A stretch of 64,000 bases of DNA from Herpetosiphon giganteus (GTDB lineage Bacteria > Chloroflexota > Chloroflexia > Chloroflexales > Herpetosiphonaceae). How positions within the stretch are numbered: the stretch's first letter is position 1; each line of letters opens with the position of its first letter. A model generated the notes under the pieces. That model saw only the letters and a program-made list of their open reading frames with translations. It did not search any database and had not been told where the DNA came from. The translations under genes were made by a program, and so were the position numbers. The DNA is taken from NCBI RefSeq assembly GCF_016907925.1, contig NZ_JAFBCZ010000027.1:1-64000 (forward strand). Direction: 5' to 3'. Positions 42,893 to 51,895 of this stretch are shown here, piece by piece.

Positions 42893-44443
42893 ATGACGAC
42901 AACAGCAGAAAAAATCGCTGAGTTGCGGCGACGACGTGAACAAGCAGCAACCACCGATCCCAAGGCTGCCGAAAAGCAACATGCGCGGGGCAAATTAACT
43001 GCCCGCGAGCGGATCGAGCGCTTACTTGATCCCGATTCGTTTGTTGAACTCGATGCTTTGGCGGTGCATCGTTCGACCGCCTTCGGGCTAGAAAATAAGC
43101 GCATCCTCGGCGATGGCGTAATTACTGGCCATGGCACCATCGATGGCCGCCAAGTTTGCGTGTTTTCGCAAGATTTCACGGTGCTTGGCGGTTCGTTGGG
43201 CGAAGTGTTTGCCGAAAAAATCGTCAAAGTGATGGATTTGGCAATGCGCATGGGCGTGCCGCTGATTGGCATCAACGATAGCGGCGGTGCTCGCATCCAA
43301 GAAGGCGTAGTGGCGCTTGGCGGCTATGCCGAAATTTTCTATCGCAATGTTGTGGCTTCGGGCGTGATTCCGCAGCTTTCGATTATTGCCGGGCCATGTG
43401 CTGGTGGCGCAGTTTATTCGCCGGCCATGACCGACTTCATTTTGATGGTCAAAGGCTCATCGCAGATGTTCATCACTGGTCCAGATGTGATTAAAACTGT
43501 GACCGGCGAGGAAGTGACTCAAGAGCAATTGGGCGGCGCGATGACCCACAACAGCAAATCTGGGGTTGCCCATTTTGCCGCCGATGATGAAGATGAATGT
43601 TTCGAGCAATTGCGCACCCTGCTTTCCTTCCTGCCGCTGAATAATATGGATGATGCGCCAGTTATTGAGCCAACCGATGATCCTGAGCGCATGGATGACG
43701 CGTTGCAAAGCATTATTCCCGATCAGCCCAAAAAGCCCTACGATATGAAAGCCGTGATCGAATTAATTGTTGATGATGGCTTTTTCTTCGAAGTTCAGCC
43801 GCATTTTGCGCCCAATTTGGTCATTGGCTTTGCGCGGCTTGATGGCATGCCCGTGGGCATCGTTGGCAATCAGCCAGCCGCGTTGGCCGGAACCTTGGAT
43901 ATTGATTCGTCGGTCAAGGGTGCGCGCTTTGTACGCTTTTGCGATGCCTTCAATATTCCGTTGATTACCTTTGTGGATGTGCCTGGCTTCTTGCCTGGCA
44001 CCAATCAGGAGTATGGCGGGATTATTCGCCATGGTGCAAAATTGCTGTATGCCTATTGCGAAGCGACCGTGCCAAAGCTGACTGTGATTACGCGTAAGGC
44101 CTATGGCGGCGCGTACGACGTGATGGCCTCGAAGCATATTCGCGCCGATTTCAACTTTGCTTGGCCAACCGCCGAAATTGCCGTAATGGGCGCAAGCGGC
44201 GCGGTTTCGATTATCTTCCGCAAAGAAATTGCCGAATCAGCAGATCCAGTGGCGACCAATGCCGAGCTAATTCACAATTACGAAGAACGCTTTGCTAACC
44301 CCTACATTGCTGCCGAACGCGGCTATGTTGATTCGGTGATCGAGCCACGCGAAACCCGCCCAGCCTTGATCAAAGCGTTGCGCTTATCGCGCACTAAGCG
44401 TCAAAGCCTGCCCCCGCGCAAACATGGCAATATGCCGTTGTAA
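42893..44443 (+). CDS. Acyl-CoA (propionyl-CoA) carboxylase beta subunit
   Basis: 516 residues from the ATG at 42893 (GGGAG upstream). Carboxyltransferase of the PccB/AccD5 type: it opens [13 protein letters not shown] and [20 protein letters not shown], has the N-half oxyanion site [33 protein letters not shown], and the C-half [20 protein letters not shown] and [15 protein letters not shown]. It moves CO2 from carboxybiotin to propionyl- or acetyl-CoA. The biotin carboxylase and BCCP are not in the window, so the complex must be assembled from distant genes. Confidence 0.94.
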   Translation: MTTTAEKIAELRRRREQAATTDPKAAEKQHARGKLTARERIERLLDPDSFVELDALAVHRSTAFGLENKRILGDGVITGHGTIDGRQVCVFSQDFTVLGGSLGEVFAEKIVKVMDLAMRMGVPLIGINDSGGARIQEGVVALGGYAEIFYRNVVASGVIPQLSIIAGPCAGGAVYSPAMTDFILMVKGSSQMFITGPDVIKTVTGEEVTQEQLGGAMTHNSKSGVAHFAADDEDECFEQLRTLLSFLPLNNMDDAPVIEPTDDPERMDDALQSIIPDQPKKPYDMKAVIELIVDDGFFFEVQPHFAPNLVIGFARLDGMPVGIVGNQPAALAGTLDIDSSVKGARFVRFCDAFNIPLITFVDVPGFLPGTNQEYGGIIRHGAKLLYAYCEATVPKLTVITRKAYGGAYDVMASKHIRADFNFAWPTAEIAVMGASGAVSIIFRKEIAESADPVATNAELIHNYEERFANPYIAAERGYVDSVIEPRETRPALIKALRLSRTKRQSLPPRKHGNMPL

Positions 44444-44454
44444 TAATTGGGGAT

Positions 44455-44965
44455 CGGTTGTTAGGGGCTGGGGATCGGTAGATTAATTTTTACCCACGAA
44501 GGACACGAAAAATGATGCTTCGTGTCCTTTGGGCTTTAAATTTGCTCCACGAAGCGCACGAAACCACGAAGAACGCGAAAGTTAAGTTTTTAGCCACAGA
44601 TTGGCACAGATTATGATGATTAGGCTATAGACTTTTGGCTATAGCCTATGGGATTCATCCTTCATCCTCATAATTTCGCAACTCTGCGCCTCTACGTTAA
44701 ATTTCATCCTTCATCCTTCTCCTTGAGCGTCTGCGTTAAATTTGATCCACGAAGCAGTGAAACCACGAAGAGCGCGAAGGGCGCGAAGGTTAAGTTTCTA
44801 GCCACAGATTGCCCAGATTTATTTGATTTTGCCTTTCATCCCTCATAATTCATAATTCATACATTATTTGCTCTGCGCCGCTGCATTAAATGTTTTTTGC
44901 ATTCTGATTTCTGACTTGGCCTTTCATCCTTCATCACTCATCCTTCATCCTTTCGCTATGCTCTA
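44455..44965. repeat. Largest mosaic repeat island of the window
   Basis: No gene is visible in this 650-base gap. Modules include GGGGATCGGT twice (near 44450-44480), CCACGAAGGACACGAAAAAT (44494-44513), CGAAGCGCACGAAACCACGA, AGATTGGCACAGATTATGAT, TATAGACTTTTGGCTATAGC (44626-44645), TTCATCCTTCATCC heptads, CTCTGCGCCTCTACGTTAAA, ATTTCTGACTTGGCC and CTATGCTCTATGTTCTTCTC (44956-44975). Most have near copies in the other islands. Confidence 0.85.
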
Positions 44966-44995
44966 TGTTCTTCTCTATCCTTAATCTTTCGTGTA

Positions 44996-45057
44996 TTGAC
45001 TTTCTTTGAATCGATAGTATATTTATGACTGATGAGTCATTAAAATACTGATGAGTC
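44996..45057 (+). promoter_or_regulatory. TetR promoter with overlapping operator
   Basis: TTGACT (44996-45001), 16 bases and TATATT (45018-45023) form a sigma-A type promoter. TGACT-GATG-AGTCA (45026-45039) covers the expected start point and has the size of a TetR operator. ACTGATGAGTC is repeated directly at 45028-45038 and 45047-45057, so two repressor dimers may bind. Confidence 0.75.
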
Positions 45058-45093
45058 GAAATTGCTCACAAATAGCGTTAGAAGCAGGCAAAT

Positions 45094-45747
45094 ATGGCAG
45101 CGAATCAAGCAAGCGAACATTCTCAGGAGCTGGTACGTCCCTTGAAAGAGCGGCAGCGCGAGCAGCGTGAGGCCATGATTTTGGCGGCGGCGCATGCAGT
45201 CTTTCTTGCCAAGGGCTATCACGAGGCTTCGATTGACGAGATTGCAGGCCAAGTTGGCATCTCCAAAGGCGCAATCTATCAACATTTTGCTAGCAAAGAG
45301 GATTTAGTTGAGGCCCTGATTGCCCAACAAATTAGCGATTTTCTGGCGATGCTTGATCGCGTATTGCAAGAACCGAGTTCGGTTTGCGCACGTTTGGAGC
45401 AGATTTTGGCCTATGCCTATGCTGGCTTGAATAGCCAACACAGCGGGGTGCTGCTCGAGCTGCATCATCGGATTGGCTTGCCCAACGCAGTGATTGAAAA
45501 ACGTCCTCAGCTTCAAGCCCAAGTTGTCCAGGCCACGAACCGCCTGAGCAGCTTATTTGACGAGGGCAAAGCCAGCGGCGAACTCAATACTCAGATTCCA
45601 ACGCCAATTATGGTGGCCACATTTATTGGCTTGTTATCGTTGCGTGGCTACGAGCAATTAATCGCCAGCAACCAATTCAGCCCTGCCGATTTGATTCCGC
45701 ATATTAGCCAGATCTTCTTTCGCGGCATCGTTACCACAAGCAGTTAA
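45094..45747 (+). CDS. TetR-family transcriptional regulator
   Basis: 217 residues. The N-terminal TetR helix-turn-helix spans about 20-70: EAMILAAAHAVFLAKGYHEA, IAGQVGISKGAIYQHFASKE. The C-terminal ligand/dimer part is helical and not recognisable. It heads a TetR-P450-SDR cassette (37 bases to the P450), and the sites upstream suggest it represses its own promoter. The inducer should be the substrate of the enzymes, but its identity cannot be read. Confidence 0.92.
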   Translation: MAANQASEHSQELVRPLKERQREQREAMILAAAHAVFLAKGYHEASIDEIAGQVGISKGAIYQHFASKEDLVEALIAQQISDFLAMLDRVLQEPSSVCARLEQILAYAYAGLNSQHSGVLLELHHRIGLPNAVIEKRPQLQAQVVQATNRLSSLFDEGKASGELNTQIPTPIMVATFIGLLSLRGYEQLIASNQFSPADLIPHISQIFFRGIVTTSS

Positions 45748-45784
45748 TGCCATTTTTTGCCATCGAATAAGCAAGGAGCTTTCT

Positions 45785-47023
45785 ATGACCCAACAACAAG
45801 CGCACATATATGCCGATGATTCAATTGCCCGAATTTTTCAACCAAGCTCAATTGAAAATCCGTATCCGTTGTTTGCCGATCTGCGCGCCAAAGCCGCAGT
45901 TGTGGCAGTACCCTCGCCCTATGAATTTATTAAAGCCGATACATGGCTGGTAACCCGTTATGCAGAAGCAGTGCAGGTGTTAAAAGATAGCCGCTTTACG
46001 GTCGATGCGACCATTCTCAACCCTGGGGCTGGTGTATTTGGCCAAACTGCCGCTGACGGAGCAGAAGATCGTAGCTTCTTGGGTGCAAAATCGATGGTCA
46101 GTGCTGATGGAGCCGAGCACTCGCGCTTGCGCAGCTTGGTTGCCAAGGCGTTTACGCCACGCTATATCGAACAGTTACGCCCACGCATCCAAGAGCTAGC
46201 CGACGAATTGCTTGATCAGGTGCATGCCCAAGGCTCGATGGATTTGGTGCATGACTATGCTTATCCGCTGCCAATTAACGTCATCTCCGAGATGCTGGGC
46301 GTGCCAGCTCATGAGCGCGACCAGATGCGTTTGTGGTCGGATGCGCTGACCAGCCATAGACCAGAAAGCCAAGGCCAATTGCGTGAATTTGCCATGTATG
46401 TGCAAAAGCTAATCGCCGATAAACGCCGCAATCCGCAGGATGATTTGATTAGCAAATTGGTCGAGTTGGAAGCAACTGGCGATGCACTCAGCGAATCGGA
46501 ATTATTAGCAACTGCTGGCTTGTTGATTTTCGCAGGCCACGAAACAACCTCGAATTTATTGAGTATTGGCTCGTTGATGTTGCTTGATTATCCCGCGCAA
46601 CGTGCCCGTTTGCAAGCAGACCCAAGTTTAATTCCGGCGGCGGTTGAAGAATTATTACGCTTTAATGGGCCAATTTTCAGCCCAGCCCCACGCTTTGCGC
46701 TCGAAGATTTGGAGCTGGCGGGCCAGCAGATTCGGCGTGGCGATTTGGTCTTGGTGGCGCTTGGCTCAGCCAATCACGATGAAAGCGTGTTCGAAAACCC
46801 CGAAGAATTAGATATTGCGCGCCAAATTAGCCGCCAACTGGCGTTTGGTCATGGCGTGCATTTCTGTTTGGGTGCGCCGCTGGCCCGCTTAGAAGGCGAA
46901 ATTGCTTTCACAAGCTTATTGCAACGCATGCCTAATTTGCGTTTAGCAGTGCCGCGCGAGCAAATCACTTGGCGCGATAACATCAATTTACGTGGTCTCA
47001 AAGCCCTACCAGTAAACTTCTAG
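45785..47023 (+). CDS. Cytochrome P450
   Basis: 412 residues, soluble bacterial P450 without a membrane anchor. I-helix oxygen motif LLIFAGHETTSNLLS, ExxR in VEELLRFNG, and the heme loop FGHGVHFCLGAPLARLEG with the Cys ligand. The general style (ENPYPLFADLRAKAAVVAVP) resembles CYP107-type enzymes, but that assignment is by eye. It needs ferredoxin and a reductase encoded elsewhere. Between TetR and an SDR, it should oxidise a hydrophobic substrate to an alcohol that the SDR then oxidises. AAGGAGC precedes the ATG. Confidence 0.94.
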   Translation: MTQQQAHIYADDSIARIFQPSSIENPYPLFADLRAKAAVVAVPSPYEFIKADTWLVTRYAEAVQVLKDSRFTVDATILNPGAGVFGQTAADGAEDRSFLGAKSMVSADGAEHSRLRSLVAKAFTPRYIEQLRPRIQELADELLDQVHAQGSMDLVHDYAYPLPINVISEMLGVPAHERDQMRLWSDALTSHRPESQGQLREFAMYVQKLIADKRRNPQDDLISKLVELEATGDALSESELLATAGLLIFAGHETTSNLLSIGSLMLLDYPAQRARLQADPSLIPAAVEELLRFNGPIFSPAPRFALEDLELAGQQIRRGDLVLVALGSANHDESVFENPEELDIARQISRQLAFGHGVHFCLGAPLARLEGEIAFTSLLQRMPNLRLAVPREQITWRDNINLRGLKALPVNF

Positions 47024-47069
47024 CTCGCTGTTACTTTCAAATTTTCATGCTACCTACAGGAGTTGATCG

Positions 47070-47834
47070 ATGCGTTTACAGGATAAAGTTGTGGTGATTA
47101 CCGGGGCGGCCTCAGGGATGGGCTTGGCGATGGCAACTCGTTTTGCTGCCGAAGGAGCCAAATTGGTGCTTGGCGACTGGAATGCTGAGCGGCTGGAAGC
47201 TGCGCTGGCCACAATTCAAGCCACTGGGGCAGCGGTGGTTGGTGCTCAAGGCAATATTGCCGAGCAAGCAAGCGCTGAAGCCTTGGTTGATTTAGCCATC
47301 AGCACCTATGGCCAGATCGATGTGCTTTGCAATAATGCTGGCGTGATGGATTCGATGCAAGGTATCGCTGAGGTTTCTGACGAAACTTGGCGACGGGTGT
47401 TGGGCATCAACCTTGAAGGCCCGATGTTTACCAGTCGGCGCGCAATCAAGCATATGTTGGAGCAGGGCAGCGGCTCGATCATCAATGTTGCATCAACCGC
47501 GGGAATTCATGGCGGCTCGGCGGGTGCGGCCTATACCGCCTCGAAACATGCCTTGGTTGGGCTAACGCGCAACACAGCCTGGATCTACGCCAAACGCAAT
47601 ATTCGCTGTAACGCAATTTGCCCAGGCGCTACCAAAACCAACATCGTCGAATCGATGAATCGCAGCACGATCGATCCAACTGATGCAGCGCGGGTGAGCG
47701 AGTTTACTGCGCTTGCCCCAGCCTATCTCGAACCAACCGACATTGCCAATTTAGCCTTGTTTTTGGCCTCAGACGAGTCGCACCAAATTAACGGCGCGAT
47801 TATTCCCGCCGATGCAGGCTGGGCAGCTATTTAA
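47070..47834 (+). CDS. SDR-family oxidoreductase
   Basis: 254 residues. Classical short-chain dehydrogenase: cofactor loop TGAASGMG (residues 11-18), NNAGV, catalytic Ser in NVASTAG and YTASK with the Tyr/Lys pair (AAYTASKHALVG), plus the ending AIIPADAGWAAI. Asp after the second strand (LVLGDWN) suggests NAD rather than NADP. It is last in the TetR-P450-SDR cassette, 46 bases after the P450. A strong hairpin terminator separates it from the convergent HPPD gene. Confidence 0.92.
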   Translation: MRLQDKVVVITGAASGMGLAMATRFAAEGAKLVLGDWNAERLEAALATIQATGAAVVGAQGNIAEQASAEALVDLAISTYGQIDVLCNNAGVMDSMQGIAEVSDETWRRVLGINLEGPMFTSRRAIKHMLEQGSGSIINVASTAGIHGGSAGAAYTASKHALVGLTRNTAWIYAKRNIRCNAICPGATKTNIVESMNRSTIDPTDAARVSEFTALAPAYLEPTDIANLALFLASDESHQINGAIIPADAGWAAI

Positions 47835-47855
47835 TTAATGGATTAATGTGAGAAA

Positions 47856-47900
47856 CACCAAGCCCGCAGTGCTGAGTAGGGCAGCGTTGCGGGCTTGGTG
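47856..47900. terminator. Bidirectional terminator hairpin
   Basis: CACCAAGCCCGCA (47856-47868) pairs perfectly with TGCGGGCTTGGTG (47888-47900) between two convergent genes, the SDR (ends 47834) and HPPD (ends 47911). T-tracts are weak on both sides. Confidence 0.75.
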
Positions 47901-47910
47901 CGGCGATTAA

Positions 47911-49032
47911 TTACAAATTGCCACGTTTGGCTTGTTCGCGTTCAATCGCTTCAAAGAGGGCTTTAAAGTTGCCTGCGCCAAAGCCACGGCTGCCCTTGCG
48001 TTGAATAATCTCGTAAAACACGGTTGGGCGGTCGCCAACTGGTTTGGTGAAGATTTGCAAGAGATAGCCTTCGTCGTCGCGATCGACCAAAATACCCAGT
48101 TCTTGTAAGGTATTGTAGTCTTCGTCGATATGGCCGACGCGGCCTGCCAACGCTGAGTAGTAGGTATCTGGCGTGCGCAAAAATTCTACGCCATTATCGC
48201 GTAAATGCTTGACAGTTTGAATAATGTCAGGCGTAATCAAGGCAATGTGCTGCGCGCCTGGGCCACAATAATAATCGAGATATTCGTCGATTTGCGATTT
48301 TTTGCGGCCTTCTGCTGGCTCGTTGATTGGGAACTTGATCCGGCCTGTGCCATTTTGCACAACTTTCGACATCAAGGCGCTATATTCGGTTGAAATATCG
48401 TCGTCGGTAAATTGTTGCAATTGGCTAAAACCAAGGATGCGGGCATAGAAATTGACCCATTCATCCATTTTGCCAAGCTCGACGTTGCCTACGATATGGT
48501 CAACCGCTGCCAAGCCAGTGGATTCCGACTTGGGTGGGTTTTTGACCTTGTTGTAGCCAGGCATAAACGTGCCAGTATAGCCGTCGCGCTCAACGAACGT
48601 ATGGACTGTATCGCCATAGGTGCGAATCGTGGCTTTGACGACTTTGCCCCATTTGCTTTCCAAGACGGTTGGCTCTAGCACAGCGGTTGCGCCGCGAGCC
48701 AAGGCTGCTTCAAACGCCGAAGTCGCATTGTCAACTTCGAGCGCAATATCCTTTACGCCATCGCCATGCAATTTCACATGCTCGGCAATTGGTGAATCCG
48801 GATTAAGCGCGCCAGTCAAGACCAAGCGAATATTGCGTTGTTGCATGACAAACGAAACGCGGTCGCGGCTGCCAGTTTCTAAGCCTGCATAGGCAACTGG
48901 CGTAAAACCAAAGGCCGTCCGATAGTAATGAGCTGCTTGGCGCGCATTACCAACATACATCTCGACATAATCGATGCCACGTAATGCTAAAGGATCAGTC
49001 GTAGTGGTGGTTTCTTGTTCTGCCATCGTCAT
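47911..49032 (-). CDS. hppD: 4-Hydroxyphenylpyruvate dioxygenase
   Basis: 373 residues. It converts 4-hydroxyphenylpyruvate to homogentisate in tyrosine breakdown. Two vicinal-oxygen-chelate halves. Iron ligands are visible as His in VDHIVGNVELG, His in GAQHIALITPD and Glu in VFYEIIQRKGSRGFGAGNFK. The closing FGAGNFKALFEAIEREQAKR is the family's C-terminal helix that closes the active site. AAGGAG lies seven bases before the ATG. The TrmB-type regulator is directly upstream on the same strand (34 bases), and homogentisate dioxygenase lies beyond it. Confidence 0.96.
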   Translation of the reverse strand: MTMAEQETTTTTDPLALRGIDYVEMYVGNARQAAHYYRTAFGFTPVAYAGLETGSRDRVSFVMQQRNIRLVLTGALNPDSPIAEHVKLHGDGVKDIALEVDNATSAFEAALARGATAVLEPTVLESKWGKVVKATIRTYGDTVHTFVERDGYTGTFMPGYNKVKNPPKSESTGLAAVDHIVGNVELGKMDEWVNFYARILGFSQLQQFTDDDISTEYSALMSKVVQNGTGRIKFPINEPAEGRKKSQIDEYLDYYCGPGAQHIALITPDIIQTVKHLRDNGVEFLRTPDTYYSALAGRVGHIDEDYNTLQELGILVDRDDEGYLLQIFTKPVGDRPTVFYEIIQRKGSRGFGAGNFKALFEAIEREQAKRGNL

Positions 49033-49066
49033 TGATAGGCTCCTTCTGATGAAAACGCCGCAACAA

Positions 49067-49876
49067 TTAATCGCTATAGGGCTGAGCTTGCGCCCAGAAT
49101 GCCTCGAACGCGACCCGCAGGGTTTGCGCTAGCGATGGGTGATTCAAACATAACGCCGTGATCGATGGTCGCCCCGTGATGGGATCTTGCAGTGAAAGCA
49201 AGGCCACCCGACCATCAAATAAGTTCATTTTAATTGGTAGTTGTGGCACGAACCGTAATTCTTGTCCAAGGCTACGAAATTGGGCCAACACTGGCCGCAA
49301 TTGTTCATCTTCCAAGGCGCTCAGTTCATACAAAGCTCGGTATTGCACGCCGCGCGAGCGTGGTTCGCGCACTTCGGCCACATTTTCCTCTAGGCTCGAA
49401 ACGAGTGGCCGTTTGAAACAGGCCAAAATTTCGTGGTCGGCTTGTTGGGCCAAGGTCCAAGCACGGGCGCTAATCTGGCGTGGGTCAAGCAACACATCAA
49501 TATAATCCAACGGATTATCTTCGTTGCTGCCTTCGGTGTAGATTGGCTGCATGGTAGCGACAAGGCTTTGGGCGATGGTTTGGGCATCGGCCAATTCGCG
49601 TTCCATCACGCTGCGCCGCTCGGCAAGTAGGGCTGGCAAGGCTTGTTCTGGAGCGACCGCGACAAAGGTGCGGCGTGGCCCCATCCGTTCATGGGCTAGG
49701 CCTTTGCTGGACAACGATTGCAACACATCGTAGATCCGTTGGCGCGGAATGCTGGTATGGGTTGCGAGCTGCGCCGCCGAGAACGATTGCCGACCGAGTA
49801 GCCCCAAATAGGCCGTTGATTCATAGCGACTTAAGCCTAAATCACTGAGTTGATCAATGAGAGATTCATCGTGCAT
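49067..49876 (-). CDS. TrmB-type transcriptional regulator
   Basis: 269 residues from the ATG at 49876; a GTG four codons earlier (49888) falls inside a palindrome. Winged HTH of the TrmB family at about 5-75: LSDLGLSRYESTAYLGLLG, IPRQRIYDVLQSLSSKGLA, followed by the coiled-coil stretch (MERELADAQTIAQSLVATM) and a C-terminal sensor domain like those of TrmB. The family is best known from archaeal sugar control, but here it sits next to tyrosine catabolism genes, so it probably senses an aromatic compound. HPPD lies 34 bases downstream, so both are likely one transcript. Confidence 0.85.
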   Translation of the reverse strand: MHDESLIDQLSDLGLSRYESTAYLGLLGRQSFSAAQLATHTSIPRQRIYDVLQSLSSKGLAHERMGPRRTFVAVAPEQALPALLAERRSVMERELADAQTIAQSLVATMQPIYTEGSNEDNPLDYIDVLLDPRQISARAWTLAQQADHEILACFKRPLVSSLEENVAEVREPRSRGVQYRALYELSALEDEQLRPVLAQFRSLGQELRFVPQLPIKMNLFDGRVALLSLQDPITGRPSITALCLNHPSLAQTLRVAFEAFWAQAQPYSD

Positions 49877-49882
49877 TGGTGT

Positions 49883-49900
49883 CACCACTGCCTAGTGGTG
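49883..49900 (-). promoter_or_regulatory. Palindrome at the TrmB-type regulator start
   Basis: CACCACT-GCCT-AGTGGTG is a perfect 7-4-7 inverted repeat directly before the regulator's ATG (49876). It fits an autoregulatory operator that would control the regulator-HPPD unit. Confidence 0.6.
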
Positions 49901-50059
49901 CTATTGTAGCGAGTTGTCGAATGCTTGTCAATCATGCGCAAAGGCCACAGTCAGCACCGAAGTTTGATTCAGGATGGGATCGTTACCAAGGTAGGATTGG
50001 CGCGATCTGCATAACCAAATTGTACTACGCCGTGTGATTCGCAAAAATGCGTGCTTGAA

Positions 50060-50087
50060 GGCATAATTATTAAATTTAATTATTGCC
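50060..50087. promoter_or_regulatory. AT-rich near-palindrome in the TrmB-HmgA gap
   Basis: GGCATAATTATTAAATTTAA followed by TTATTGCC reads almost the same on both strands. It lies in the 367-base gap upstream of the regulator. It may be a promoter or binding site. Apart from this and the hairpin at 50178, I see nothing in 49901-50243. Confidence 0.35.
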
Positions 50088-50177
50088 GTTTGAGTAGCTA
50101 GTTCCTAGCTTCCGTCAAACGTGAGTGATGTTGCAGCAATAATCGCTGATGATTTACTAAAAAATGCCAAATAAATG

Positions 50178-50215
50178 CCCCTCTCCCGTTCGACGGGAGA
50201 GGGGTTGGGGTGAGG
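50178..50215. repeat. GC-rich hairpin repeat, type copy
   Basis: CCCCTCTCCCGT (50178-50189) pairs perfectly with ACGGGAGAGGGG (50193-50204) around a three-base loop, followed by TTGGGGTGAGGG. It lies 29 bases after the homogentisate dioxygenase stop and may also end its transcript. Relatives occur at 103, 10384, 11835, 55684 and 59238. Confidence 0.85.
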
Positions 50216-50243
50216 GATCTTAATTATTGAGCTGTGGCGGTGT

Positions 50244-51401
50244 TTAGTGGTTGACCCACGAATAGGTGTAGCTTGGCTCTTCGATGCTCAAGGCTTCTTT
50301 GGTCAGGTACAGTGGCTTGAAGGTATCGACCATCACCGCTAATTCTTCGGTCGCCGCCTTGCCAATCGAGCCTTCGACCGTGCCTGGGTGCGGCCCGTGC
50401 GGCATGCCCGATGGGTGCAAGGTAATCGAGCCAAGATCAACGCCGCGTCTTGACATAAAATTCCCTTCAACGTAATACAGCACTTCATCACTCTCAACAT
50501 TTGAGTGATTGTAGGGCGCTGGAATCGCCTCAGGATGATAATCAAACATGCGTGGCACAAACGAGCAGACCACAAAATTTGGCCCGCTGAAGGTTTGATG
50601 CACTGGTGGCGGCTGATGCACGCGCCCAGTAATTGGCTCGAAATCTTCGATATTGAAGGCAAATGGATAGAGATAGCCATCCCAGCCAACCACATCAAAT
50701 GGATGATGGTCGAGCACATGCTTGGTCATGCGGCCATGGGCGCGCACATGCACGGCAAACTCACCTTTTTCATCGTGGGGCGTAAGCTCCATCGGAACCC
50801 GAATATCGCGTTCGCAGAACGGCGCATGCTCCAGCAATTGGCCATGTTCGTTGCGATAGCGGTTGGGGGTGGTGATTTCGCCCACGGTTTCGAGCACTAG
50901 CATTTTGGTTGGCGTGCCGTTGGTGTTGACCCGATAGGTTGTGCCAATCGGAATTACCAAATAATCGCCACGGCGATAGGGAATATTGCCAAAAATTGTT
51001 TCGAGCACGCCCTCGCCTTCGTGAATGAAGAGCATTTCATCGCCTTCGCCATTGCGATAGAAATAGGTTTGTGGCTCGGTTGGGTGCACAATTCCCATGC
51101 GCACATCGTTGTTGACCAACAACATCCTACGGCCACCGATGGGATCGCCGCCTGGTTTGTGGGCAAAGGTTTTGAGGTGGCGATGGCGCAGCGCCCCATC
51201 TGGCTCCAACTCAATCGCGGTTGAACCGAGATCTTCGACTTTGAGAATCGCAGTTGGGGGATAATGGTGATACAACAGGGCTTCGACCCCGCTAAATCCC
51301 TTGGTTCCCATCAACTGTTCCGAATACAACGAACCATCTGGCTTGCGAAATTGGGTATGGCGCTTGTGTGGAATGTTGCCAAGTTTGTGGTAGAAGGGCA
51401 T
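50244..51401 (-). CDS. hmgA: Homogentisate 1,2-dioxygenase
   Basis: 385 residues from the ATG at 51401, preceded by GGGAGG; the open frame upstream is not family-like. It opens homogentisate to maleylacetoacetate. Cupin-type blocks: NGEGDEMLFIHEGEGVLETI, RRGDYLVIPIGTTYRV, GWDGYLYPFAFNIEDFEPIT and the iron-binding region NHSNVESDEVLYYVEGNFMS and HPSGMPHGPHPG. With HPPD it makes the central part of tyrosine degradation. Maleylacetoacetate isomerase and fumarylacetoacetase are not in the window. The TrmB-type regulator lies between the two dioxygenases. Confidence 0.96.
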   Translation of the reverse strand: MPFYHKLGNIPHKRHTQFRKPDGSLYSEQLMGTKGFSGVEALLYHHYPPTAILKVEDLGSTAIELEPDGALRHRHLKTFAHKPGGDPIGGRRMLLVNNDVRMGIVHPTEPQTYFYRNGEGDEMLFIHEGEGVLETIFGNIPYRRGDYLVIPIGTTYRVNTNGTPTKMLVLETVGEITTPNRYRNEHGQLLEHAPFCERDIRVPMELTPHDEKGEFAVHVRAHGRMTKHVLDHHPFDVVGWDGYLYPFAFNIEDFEPITGRVHQPPPVHQTFSGPNFVVCSFVPRMFDYHPEAIPAPYNHSNVESDEVLYYVEGNFMSRRGVDLGSITLHPSGMPHGPHPGTVEGSIGKAATEELAVMVDTFKPLYLTKEALSIEEPSYTYSWVNH

Positions 51402-51504
51402 CTTCGACCTCCCGCAAAAATGAAAACGACAAGACCAATTCAGCCCTACTTCTGTATTGGCCAGCACGTTGATTATAATCCAAATTGCTAAGTTGGTTAA
51501 ATGA

Positions 51505-51785
51505 GAACATAGAACATAGAGCATAGAACATAGAAATTAGCAATCAAGCTATTGATTCACAAAGTACAAGTTTTTAGCCACGAATTCCACGAATTTCACG
51601 AATACTGTTTCTATTTACAAAAATCAGCATCTAATCCCCGACTCCCGATCCCCAATTCCCGATCCCCATTTTAGCTTTTGCATTTGCCTTCATCCCTCAT
51701 CCTTCATCCTTCATCCTTGCCGTTGGCCACAGATTGCCACAGATGGTGAGGATTATGTTCTATGCTCTATGCTCTTTTTTGACTT
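51505..51785. repeat. Mosaic repeat island between hmgA and rseP
   Basis: Modules: GAACATAGAACATAGAGCAT (51507-51535), GCCACGAATTCCACGAATTT (51577-51600), CCCCGACTCCCGATCCCCAA (51636-51668, a nine-base unit), CATCCCTCATCCTTCATCCT (51691-51718), CCACAGATTGCCACAGATGG (51727-51746) and TTCTATGCTCTATGCTC (51756-51775). No gene is visible in the 494-base gap. Confidence 0.8.
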
Positions 51786-51895
51786 CATCCTTGTTAACAA
51801 CTTGCTCATCAAAAGCGGTTGACGCTACTAGGTAACTCAAGTAAGATTCAATCGCGGCTTGCGTAGCCGTACACCACTATCCACGGGAGATCTTT

